This document shows positions 1-5,455 of a stretch of DNA of 9,668 nucleotides, in pieces. Where the stretch lies: contig CAKSIR010000095.1 of the NCBI GenBank assembly GCA_934462775.1, positions 1 through 9,668 on the forward strand. The letters run 5' to 3'. The notes beneath the pieces are model-generated. The model did not search any database. It was not told where the DNA came from and worked only from the letters and a program-made list of their open reading frames with translations. How positions within the stretch are numbered: position 1 is the first letter of the stretch; each line of letters begins with the position of its first letter. A program made the position numbers and the translations under genes. The DNA is from an uncultured Ruminiclostridium sp. (GTDB taxonomy: Bacteria > Bacillota > Clostridia > Oscillospirales > Ruminococcaceae).

Positions 1-93
1 CGACTTCTGCGGAAGTCGGCTTAGGGCTTTGCCCTAAGTACCCACCACTTTTTGAAAAAAGTGGACAAAAACTTTAATTTTGTCTTTTTCGAC
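1..93. repeat. Cluster of small hairpins, likely dispersed intergenic repeat
   Basis: Four perfect inverted repeats follow one another. They are CGACTTC/GAAGTCG (1-7 and 12-18), TTAGGGC/GCCCTAA (21-27 and 31-37), CCACTTTTT/AAAAAGTGG (45-53 and 56-64) and GACAAAA/TTTTGTC (64-70 and 78-84). A weak GTC/GAC pair at 82-93 follows. The region holds no convincing reading frame. Strings of short hairpins such as GGGCTTTGCCC followed by an A/T-rich hairpin are, from memory, common between genes in Ruminococcus-like genomes, so I infer a dispersed element. The window starts inside it, so its left end is unknown. It could also serve as a terminator for a gene to the left. Confidence 0.5.
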
Positions 94-98
94 AGTAT

Positions 99-127
99 AA
101 AATCCCCTGTAACCGCAGGGGATTTTT
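99..127 (-). terminator. Intrinsic terminator of the regulator operon
   Basis: An 11-bp perfect stem (AAAATCCCCTG at 99-109 and CAGGGGATTTT at 116-126) encloses a 6-base loop. It begins 8 bases past the stop codon of the minus-strand gene that ends at 135. On the minus strand the stem is preceded by A residues and ends in TTTT, the usual Rho-independent layout. On the plus strand it also ends in TTTTT, so it may work in both directions. Confidence 0.85.
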
Positions 128-134
128 CAGTATT

Positions 135-695
135 TTAATATTGACGTCTTACCTCGCAGGGCAACTCCGACAAAACCTTACGGCAATATTTGTCAAAATT
201 TCTTGCGCGTTTTCGGTCGTCATAGTGTTCTAAAATACCATTGACAAAAGTTTTGCGCAATTCCTTTTCATAAGGATAAACCGAATCGTAAAATCTCAGT
301 GCTGTAACAGATGTTTCAAAACATTCGCCCTTGTAGCAGAACTGACCAAAGCAGGTTTTCTTTATACGGTCGCTGGTGGTTTTCAGCATATCCTCGATAA
401 AGTTGCTGGACCTCCCCAAAGCTGCCAGAACGCGCATTATTTCCAGCTCGTATGAATTGGTTGCAAGGGATAGGGAATGAGGCGTTGCCCCGATAATACG
501 CTTTATTTTCTTTTTTCCTTCTGGATTGGGAATGAAAAATTTAGGAAAATACTCAGGCGAATCCGTTGACATCACCCGATATTCGTTCATATTATTAAGG
601 AAACTATGAACAATTTCTGATTTTTCCTGTTTAGTAAAGCGTTTCCCATTATCTATCTCGGCAGAAGTCTTTAAAAGTAAATCAATCTGTTTCAT
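135..695 (-). CDS. Hypothetical protein co-transcribed with an XRE regulator
   Basis: This gene encodes 186 residues, and I do not recognise the family. The protein is basic and probably mostly helical, with no signal peptide or membrane segment. Visible points are a Lys-rich patch KKKIKR (61-66), a cysteine cluster C115-x4-C120-x4-C125, two further cysteines at 171 and 180, and a charged tail rich in Arg/Lys (161-184). Five cysteines in a small cytosolic protein could suggest metal or redox chemistry, but no standard zinc-finger spacing is seen. No HExxH motif is present, so it is not an ImmA-type protease. The ATG at 695 overlaps the end of the upstream regulator gene by 14 bases in another frame, which points to translational coupling. 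A strong terminator follows 8 bases after the stop. Its role is probably tied to the regulator, for example as a partner or effector, but this is only inference. Confidence 0.75.
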   Translation of the reverse strand: MKQIDLLLKTSAEIDNGKRFTKQEKSEIVHSFLNNMNEYRVMSTDSPEYFPKFFIPNPEGKKKIKRIIGATPHSLSLATNSYELEIMRVLAALGRSSNFIEDMLKTTSDRIKKTCFGQFCYKGECFETSVTALRFYDSVYPYEKELRKTFVNGILEHYDDRKRARNFDKYCRKVLSELPCEVRRQY

Positions 696-1080
696 TTTTA
701 TTCATCTCGTTAAAGTAAATTTCAGTAATGCAAGCGAAGTATGAACGCTTGTCGTCGTCCGAAAGGGAACGGTCCTTCATTATTTCACGAAATTCCACAA
801 GGCTTTCCGCAGCGCGCTGAACAGCCGCTCCGTCACTGTGAGAGCCGTAAATAAAGCTTTCCTCGCTGTTCATGACAAGGCTCAGACTGTCGTCTGTAAG
901 GAAGCTTTTATCAACCTCAAGAGCCTCCGCAAGCTTAGCGAGAACGCTGCCTTTCGGGATTCTTTCTCCTCCGAGATAATTTGCGAGAGCTCTGTATGTA
1001 ATTCCAACCTTTTCGGCAAATTCTGTTTTCTTCAAGCCCTTTCGCTTAATTAAAAGGTCAAGCTTCTGATTTAACTGCAT
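682..1080 (-). CDS. XRE-family helix-turn-helix transcriptional regulator
   Basis: This is a 132-residue DNA-binding protein. Residues about 5-61 form a classic Cro/C1-type HTH: the stretch TEFAEKVGI (19-27), then a recognition helix beginning TYRALANYL (28-36), then LAKLAEALEV (47-56). The remaining ~70 residues are acidic and helical, with no enzyme motif, and may mediate oligomerisation. I chose the ATG at 1080 because AAAGGA (1095-1090) lies 9 bases upstream. A longer frame to 1155 would begin before the predicted transcription start near 1140. The gene is divergent from argG and heads a two-gene operon. A palindrome over its -10 box suggests autorepression. Whether it controls the arg operon is unknown; the shared intergenic TTCAC repeats make it possible. 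Regulators of this type also guard mobile elements, but nothing mobile is visible here. Confidence 0.9.
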   Translation of the reverse strand: MQLNQKLDLLIKRKGLKKTEFAEKVGITYRALANYLGGERIPKGSVLAKLAEALEVDKSFLTDDSLSLVMNSEESFIYGSHSDGAAVQRAAESLVEFREIMKDRSLSDDDKRSYFACITEIYFNEMNKNETD

Positions 1081-1089
1081 TTGTGTCAA

Positions 1090-1095
1090 TCCTTT
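1090..1095 (-). promoter_or_regulatory. Ribosome binding site that fixes the regulator's start
   Basis: AAAGGA on the minus strand lies 9 bases before the ATG at 1080-1078. It supports this start over the open frame extending to 1155. It sits only 2 bases past the foot of the leader hairpin at 1098-1134. Confidence 0.75.
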
Positions 1096-1097
1096 CA

Positions 1098-1134
1098 ATT
1101 TCACATTTGTTCCTATTTTATAAAAATGTGAAAT
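1098..1134 (-). promoter_or_regulatory. Perfect 11-bp inverted repeat in the regulator's 5' leader
   Basis: ATTTCACATTT (1098-1108) and AAATGTGAAAT (1124-1134) are exact reverse complements separated by 15 bases. In the mRNA this would fold into a stem-loop starting about 6 bases from the predicted 5' end and finishing just before the Shine-Dalgarno. It could stabilise the transcript or modulate translation. As DNA, the TTCAC/GTGAA arms match half-sites found elsewhere in the region, so it could equally be an operator. Confidence 0.6.
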
Positions 1135-1162
1135 GTTCATATTTATATTATACACATGAACA
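1134..1162. promoter_or_regulatory. Candidate autoregulatory operator
   Basis: TGTTCAT (1134-1140) and ATGAACA (1156-1162) form a perfect 7-bp inverted repeat with a 15-base spacer. The palindrome encloses the -10 box of the regulator's promoter and its predicted start point, the position expected for a repressor that controls its own gene. The binding protein is inferred. Confidence 0.5.
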
Positions 1163-1175
1163 AACTTTGTGTCAA
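1140..1175 (-). promoter_or_regulatory. Sigma-A promoter of the regulator operon
   Basis: On the minus strand, a perfect TTGACA (1175-1170) and a perfect TATAAT (1152-1147) are separated by the ideal 17 bases. Transcription should begin near 1140, giving a leader of about 60 bases before the ATG at 1080. Confidence 0.85.
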
Positions 1176-1200
1176 TATAAAAAATGACAATTTCCGATAT

Positions 1201-1261
1201 ATTTCACTTTTTTGAAAAATATTCACCATATTCAATAAATATTCACTATATACTGAATATT
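1201..1261. promoter_or_regulatory. TTCA/TGAA repeat array upstream of argG, candidate operator
   Basis: Tandem copies of ATATTCA occur at 1219, 1228 and 1239. The last copy also forms a perfect inverted repeat with TGAATATT: AATATTCA at 1238-1245, an 8-base spacer, then TGAATATT at 1254-1261. TTTCA (1202-1206) and TGAAA (1213-1217) form another small palindrome. The array ends 24 bases upstream of the argG -35 box. TGAAT and ATTCA are also the arms of the known ArgR box, but no copy shows the canonical arm order and spacing well. Binding by either ArgR or the divergent XRE regulator is therefore open. Confidence 0.5.
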
Positions 1262-1285
1262 ATACATTTACTTGAATAAATGCCC

Positions 1286-1313
1286 TTGACAATTGTTATT
1301 TTAGGTGTATAAT
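1286..1313 (+). promoter_or_regulatory. Sigma-A promoter of the arginine operon
   Basis: TTGACA (1286-1291) and TATAAT (1308-1313) are both consensus, with a 16-base spacer. Transcription should start near 1320, giving a leader of about 43 bases. An ATATTCAC motif (1312-1319) overlaps the -10 and start point, where a bound regulator would block initiation. The leader is too short for a T-box or a riboswitch. Confidence 0.85.
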
Positions 1314-1345
1314 ATTCACAGAAAGTTAAATTATTACATTTTTGT

Positions 1346-1354
1346 AAAAGGAGA
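1346..1354 (+). promoter_or_regulatory. Ribosome binding site of argG
   Basis: AAAAGGAGA lies 9 bases (counted from AGGAG) before the argG ATG. A weak 5-bp hairpin, TTACA/TGTAA (1334-1338 and 1343-1347), runs into its left edge. Confidence 0.8.
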
Positions 1355-1362
1355 ACACTAAA

Positions 1363-2589
1363 ATGGCAAAGGAAATCAAAAAAATTATTTTAGCTTATTC
1401 AGGCGGTCTGGATACATCTATTATTATCCCGTGGCTTCATGAGAATTATCCGGGATGCGAAGTTATCTGCGTAGCAGGCAACGTTGGTCAGGACGCTGAA
1501 ATCGTTGGTCTTGAAGAAAGAGCAAAGAAAACAGGTGCATCCAAGCTTTACATAGAAGATATTCAGGATGAATTTGTAAACGACTTTATTTTCCCGACAT
1601 TAAAGGCAGGCGCTAAGTACGAAGGCTATCTGTTGGGTACTTCCTTTGCACGTCCTCCGATTGCAAAAAGACTTGTTGAGATCGCTAAAAAGGAAGGCGC
1701 AGACGCTATCTGCCACGGCTGCACAGGTAAGGGCAACGACCAGGTACGTTTCGAGCTTACAATTAAGGCTCTTGCTCCTGAGCTGACAATCATTGCTCCT
1801 TGGAGAATTTGGGACATCAAGTCAAGAGATCAGGAAATTGACTACGCCGAGGCTCACAATGTTCCGATTAAGATTACGCGTGAAACTAACTACTCAAAGG
1901 ATATGAACCTCTGGCACTTATCCCACGAGGGTCTTGACCTTGAGGATCCTGCAAACGAACCTCAGTACAATAAGCCCGGCTTCCTTGAATTAGGAGTTTC
2001 TCCCGAAATGGCTCCTGACAAGCCTACTTATGTTACAATTTCCTTTGAAAAGGGTATTCCTGTTGCCCTCAACGGCGAAAAGATGGACGGCGTTAAGCTT
2101 ATTAAGACGCTTAACAAGATCGGCGGAGAAAACGGCATCGGTTTATACGACGTAGTTGAAAACAGACTTGTCGGCATGAAGTCAAGAGGCGTTTACGAAA
2201 CTCCGGGCGGAACAATCCTTTACCATGCACACGAGGTGCTTGAAACAATCTGCTTAGACAAGGAAACACAGCACTACAAGGCAGGTCTTGCTCAGAAGTA
2301 TGCTGATATTGTTTATAACGGCCAGTGGTACACACCTCTCCGTGAAGCTATGGACGCTTTTGTTGACAAGACGCAGGAAACCTGCACAGGCGAAGTTAAG
2401 TTAAAGCTCTACAAGGGCAACATTATCAACGCAGGCGTTACATCACCGTATACGCTGTACAGCGAGGACTTTGCTTCATTCGGCGAGGACGATGTTTATG
2501 ACCAGAAGGACAGCGCAGGATTCATCAACCTGTTCGGTCTGCCGATTAAGGTTAAGGCATTACTTGACGCTGAAAGAAACAACAAGTAA
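1363..2589 (+). CDS. argG: Argininosuccinate synthase
   Basis: This 408-residue cytosolic enzyme ligates citrulline and aspartate with ATP cleavage to AMP, giving argininosuccinate, the seventh step of arginine synthesis. The N-type ATP pyrophosphatase loop AYSGGLDTS is at residues 11-19, and the family signature [14 protein letters not shown] is at 118-131. Both are fully conserved, and the length is normal for the family (about 400). The ATG at 1363 has a strong ribosome binding site and follows the operon promoter. It is the first gene of the operon and is separated from argH by 82 bases that hold a hairpin, so it may be expressed at a different level from the rest. Nothing looks truncated or odd. 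Identification is by motif and overall match to the family. Confidence 0.98.
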   Translation: MAKEIKKIILAYSGGLDTSIIIPWLHENYPGCEVICVAGNVGQDAEIVGLEERAKKTGASKLYIEDIQDEFVNDFIFPTLKAGAKYEGYLLGTSFARPPIAKRLVEIAKKEGADAICHGCTGKGNDQVRFELTIKALAPELTIIAPWRIWDIKSRDQEIDYAEAHNVPIKITRETNYSKDMNLWHLSHEGLDLEDPANEPQYNKPGFLELGVSPEMAPDKPTYVTISFEKGIPVALNGEKMDGVKLIKTLNKIGGENGIGLYDVVENRLVGMKSRGVYETPGGTILYHAHEVLETICLDKETQHYKAGLAQKYADIVYNGQWYTPLREAMDAFVDKTQETCTGEVKLKLYKGNIINAGVTSPYTLYSEDFASFGEDDVYDQKDSAGFINLFGLPIKVKALLDAERNNK

Positions 2590-2606
2590 TTGTACTATTA
2601 AATATA

Positions 2607-2639
2607 GGGCGGAGTTTCGGGTTTCCCGGCTCTCTGCCC
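2607..2639 (+). promoter_or_regulatory. Intercistronic hairpin between argG and argH
   Basis: An outer stem, GGGCGGAG (2607-2614) with CTCTGCCC (2632-2639), has one G-U pair. It encloses an inner stem, CGGG (2618-2621) with CCCG (2625-2628), closed by a TTT loop, with a small internal loop between the two. TTTTT follows at 2646-2650 after a 6-base gap. This could be a leaky terminator or an mRNA processing/stability element that sets argG apart from the downstream genes. The detached T-run argues against an efficient terminator. Confidence 0.6.
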
Positions 2640-2671
2640 ATAAACTTTTTACACAGGAGAATTTATCACTT

Positions 2672-4051
2672 ATGGCAAAGATGATGTGGGCAGGCAGATT
2701 TTCAAAGGAAGTTGACAGCAGAGTAAATGCGTTCAATTCCTCGATTGCCTTTGACGCAAGAATGTATAAGCACGATATAATGGGCAGCATCGCTCATGCA
2801 ACCATGCTGGGCGAAGCGGGTATTATCCCGAAAAAGGACAGCGAAACTCTGATAAAGGGACTGGAGGAAGTGCTTTCCGACCTTGAAAGCGGAAAGCTTG
2901 AAATCAACCCGGAAGCAGAGGACATTCATATGTTCATCGAAAGCGTACTTACCGAACGTCTTGGCGATGTGGGAAAGCGCCTTCATACCGCACGCTCCAG
3001 AAACGACCAGGTGGCTCTTGACATACGTCTTTACCTCCGTGATGAAATTGAAGAAATCAAAAAGCTGGTTATCAGCCTTACCGAAACCCTCTGCAAAATT
3101 GCCTCGCAGCATACTGATACAATCATGCCAGGCTACACGCATTTGCAGAGAGCTCAGCCAATAACCTTCGGTCAGCACCTGATGGCTTACGCCCAGATGT
3201 TTCTCCGCGATATTGACAGACTTACCGACGCAGCGGAACGAATGAACGTATGCCCGCTTGGCAGCGGCGCTCTTGCCGGCACTACATATCCGATAAACAG
3301 GCAGAGAACCTCCTCGCTCCTTCATTTTGACGAACCCATGGTGAATTCTCTTGACGGTGTTTCCGATAGGGATTTCTGCATTGAGCTTGCAAGCGCCATT
3401 TCAATTATAATGATGCACCTTTCACGTTTTTCCGAGGAAATAATCCTCTGGAGCAGCTGGGAATTCAAGTTCATCGAGCTTGACGACGCGTTCTCAACAG
3501 GCTCAAGCATTATGCCGCAGAAGAAGAACCCCGACGTAACCGAGCTTATCAGAGGAAAGGCCGCACGAATCTTCGGCGATAACATGACCTTGCTTGCGAT
3601 GATGAAGGGACTGCCCCTTGCATACAACAAGGATATGCAGGAAGATAAGGAAGCGATTTTCGACGCCGTCGACAATGTTAAGCTGTGCCTTGTAACGTTT
3701 ATTCCTATGCTTGACACAATGAGCGTTTACAAGGACAACATGAGAAACGCAGCCGCAAAGGGCTTTATTAACGCAACCGACTGCGCCGACTATCTCGTTA
3801 AAAAGGGAATGCCTTTTCGTGACGCATACAAAATTACGGGAGGACTTGTTGCGCGCTGTATTCAGCTCGGCACTGACCTTGAGCATCTTGACCTTGAGGA
3901 ATACAGAAAACAGACTGATTTATTTACAGATGACGTTTATGCGGCAATCAGCCTTGACACCTGCGTAAATCAGCGTAAATCCTACGGCGGACCGGCTCCC
4001 GAAAGCGTAAAGGCTCAGATTGAATACACACTCAAAAGGCTGGGCAAATGA
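2672..4051 (+). CDS. argH: Argininosuccinate lyase
   Basis: This 459-residue enzyme of the fumarase/aspartase superfamily splits argininosuccinate into arginine and fumarate, the last step of the pathway. It normally works as a homotetramer in the cytosol. The conserved HTARSRNDQV segment is at residues 105-114. The superfamily signature GSSIMPQKKNPD, carrying the catalytic serine loop, is at 277-288. SLDGVSDRDF is also present. The start at 2672 (MAKMMWAG) gives the normal family length and has AGGAGA 11 bases upstream. The open frame continues upstream to 2471 inside argG, but that part has no homologous look and is rejected. The last codon overlaps the next gene in an ATGA junction, indicating translational coupling to the GNAT. 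Confidence 0.98.
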   Translation: MAKMMWAGRFSKEVDSRVNAFNSSIAFDARMYKHDIMGSIAHATMLGEAGIIPKKDSETLIKGLEEVLSDLESGKLEINPEAEDIHMFIESVLTERLGDVGKRLHTARSRNDQVALDIRLYLRDEIEEIKKLVISLTETLCKIASQHTDTIMPGYTHLQRAQPITFGQHLMAYAQMFLRDIDRLTDAAERMNVCPLGSGALAGTTYPINRQRTSSLLHFDEPMVNSLDGVSDRDFCIELASAISIIMMHLSRFSEEIILWSSWEFKFIELDDAFSTGSSIMPQKKNPDVTELIRGKAARIFGDNMTLLAMMKGLPLAYNKDMQEDKEAIFDAVDNVKLCLVTFIPMLDTMSVYKDNMRNAAAKGFINATDCADYLVKKGMPFRDAYKITGGLVARCIQLGTDLEHLDLEEYRKQTDLFTDDVYAAISLDTCVNQRKSYGGPAPESVKAQIEYTLKRLGK

Positions 4052-4470
4052 ATATAGAATTTACACACGAAATAACTTTCGAAGAATATAATCAGCTCAG
4101 AAGAGCTGTGAATTGGGGCGAGCTTTCGCTGCGCCAGTTCAACATGATAGTAAAGAATTCACTGTTTTTCATTATCGCAAGGGTTGACGGTAAGGTTGTG
4201 GGAACAACCCGCTGCGTAGGCGACGGAGGCTACCACTTCTTCCTGTGCGATGTTATCGTTCACCCCGATTATCAGAAAAACGGCATCGGCAGAATGCTTA
4301 TAGGAAAGTTCATGAACTTTGTTGACGACACAGTCGAGCGCGGAGAAACCGCAATGCTCACTCTCGTTGCTGCAAAGGACAAGGAGCCTTTTTACAGGAA
4401 ATTCGGCTTTATAGAAAGACCAAACGCCGACCGCGGCGCAGGAATGTATATGTTTTACGAAAAGAAATAG
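4048..4470 (+). CDS. GNAT-family N-acetyltransferase
   Basis: This is a 140-residue single-domain acetyltransferase using acetyl-CoA. Motif A, with the pyrophosphate-binding signature Q-K-N-G-I-G, is at residues 76-81 after the strand DVIVHPDY (68-75). Motif B, EPFYRKFGF (112-120), follows. The fold is therefore clear but the substrate is not. The ATG at 4048 overlaps the argH stop by 4 bases and has AAAAGG 8 bases upstream; argC follows after 12 bases. Co-transcription inside an otherwise pure arginine operon suggests N-acetylglutamate synthesis, which would prime the acetylated cycle run by ArgJ. Fusions of ArgH to a GNAT-type N-acetylglutamate synthase are known in some marine gammaproteobacteria, and the adjacency here recalls that. 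Alternatively it may acetylate an unrelated amine. No amino acid kinase-like domain is present, so it is not classical ArgA. Confidence 0.9.
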   Translation: MNIEFTHEITFEEYNQLRRAVNWGELSLRQFNMIVKNSLFFIIARVDGKVVGTTRCVGDGGYHFFLCDVIVHPDYQKNGIGRMLIGKFMNFVDDTVERGETAMLTLVAAKDKEPFYRKFGFIERPNADRGAGMYMFYEKK

Positions 4471-4482
4471 AGAGGATTTGAC

Positions 4483-5430
4483 ATGGCAGTTAAGGTTTAT
4501 ATTGACGGTCAGGAAGGAACAACAGGACTTAAAATTCTTGAGCGTTTTGAGGGAAGAAACGATATAGAGCTGATGAAAATATCAGAGGATAAGCGCAAGG
4601 ACGCAGAGGAGCGCAGACGCTTTATAAATGCGTCGGACTACACATTTCTTTGCCTGCCTGACGCAGCGGCTGTCGAGGCTGTTTCGCTGGTTGAAAACAA
4701 CCATGTCCGCATTATCGACGCTTCAACTGCGCACCGTACAAATCCCGAATGGGCATACGGTTTCCCTGAGTTATCTCCCGAACACCGTGCAAAAATTGCT
4801 TCGTCTAACCGCGTTGCAGTTCCGGGATGCTACGCAAGCGGCTTCATTTCAATGGCTTATCCGCTGGTTAAATCAGGCATACTTCCTGCCGACTATCCGG
4901 TTACAATTCATGCGGTTTCAGGTTACAGCGGCGCAGGAAAAAAGGCGATTGCCCAGTACGAGGCTGAAAACAGAGATGCAAGTCTTGACAGCCCGCGACA
5001 GTACGCCCTTACTCAAAATCACAAGCACATTCCGGAAATGCAGAAGATTGCAGGACTTGCTTTCCCTCCGATGTTCAATCCGATGGTTTGCGATTATTTC
5101 AGCGGAATGGTAGTTTCAATGCCGATTTTGACAAGACTGCTGCCAAAGAAGTACACTCCCGCCGACGTTCAGAAAATGTTTGCCGAGCATTACGCGGATA
5201 CAAGCTTCATAAAGGTTACGGAAGTAAACGGCGCTGACGTTCTGTCAGACGGATTTATTGCGGCAAACACGCTCAGCGGAACAAATAACATGGAAATTTT
5301 CGTTTGTGGCAACGAGGACAGAATTCTTGTCTGCTCACGTCTTGACAATCTTGGAAAGGGCGCAAGCGGCGCAGCCGTTCAGTGCCTGAACATTATGATG
5401 GGAATTGACGAAACCACAGGCTTAAAATAA
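4483..5430 (+). CDS. argC: N-acetyl-gamma-glutamyl-phosphate reductase, type 2
   Basis: This 315-residue enzyme reduces N-acetylglutamyl phosphate to N-acetylglutamate semialdehyde with NADPH, the third step of the pathway. The N-terminus VYIDGQEGTTGLKI (5-18) is the nucleotide-binding start. The catalytic cysteine is C116 in PGCYASG. IDASTAHR, WAYGFPEL, HAVSGYSGAGK and HKHIPEM are further family blocks. The length and the IDGQEGTTG form mark the shorter type-2 class (TIGR01851-like) rather than the roughly 345-residue class of Bacillus and E. coli. GAGAGGA (4470-4476) ends 6 bases before the ATG and overlaps the end of the GNAT gene. The gene looks intact. Confidence 0.97.
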   Translation: MAVKVYIDGQEGTTGLKILERFEGRNDIELMKISEDKRKDAEERRRFINASDYTFLCLPDAAAVEAVSLVENNHVRIIDASTAHRTNPEWAYGFPELSPEHRAKIASSNRVAVPGCYASGFISMAYPLVKSGILPADYPVTIHAVSGYSGAGKKAIAQYEAENRDASLDSPRQYALTQNHKHIPEMQKIAGLAFPPMFNPMVCDYFSGMVVSMPILTRLLPKKYTPADVQKMFAEHYADTSFIKVTEVNGADVLSDGFIAANTLSGTNNMEIFVCGNEDRILVCSRLDNLGKGASGAAVQCLNIMMGIDETTGLK

Positions 5431-5455
5431 AACGCCTTACGAAAGGAATATATTT

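Noticed and set aside
838..1053. Plus-strand open frame antisense to the XRE gene
   Set aside because: It lies wholly inside the better-supported regulator gene, with no recognisable motif.
1081..1155. 25-residue N-terminal extension of the XRE regulator
   Set aside because: It would start upstream of the predicted transcription start near 1140, and AAAGGA supports the ATG at 1080.
1254..1289. Canonical pair of ARG boxes (TGAATATTATACATTTA and TTGAATAAATGCCC)
   Set aside because: The left arms resemble TGAAT, but the right arms match ATTCA poorly; not enough to call a standard ArgR site.
1320..1362. T-box or riboswitch in the argG leader
   Set aside because: The leader is only about 43 bases with one weak 5-bp hairpin; there is no room for such elements.
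2646..2650. Efficient intrinsic terminator after argG
   Set aside because: The T-run is separated from the hairpin by 6 bases and argH clearly belongs to the same pathway; at best a leaky element.
2471..2671. Upstream extension of argH into argG
   Set aside because: The frame is open, but the family start MAKMMWAG at 2672 has its own ribosome binding site and gives the normal length; the extension lies in argG coding sequence.
2702..3325. Long minus-strand open frame inside argH
   Set aside because: It is a shadow of a well-identified gene; the translation has no domain character. The same holds for other antisense frames in argG, argH, argJ, argB, argD and argF.
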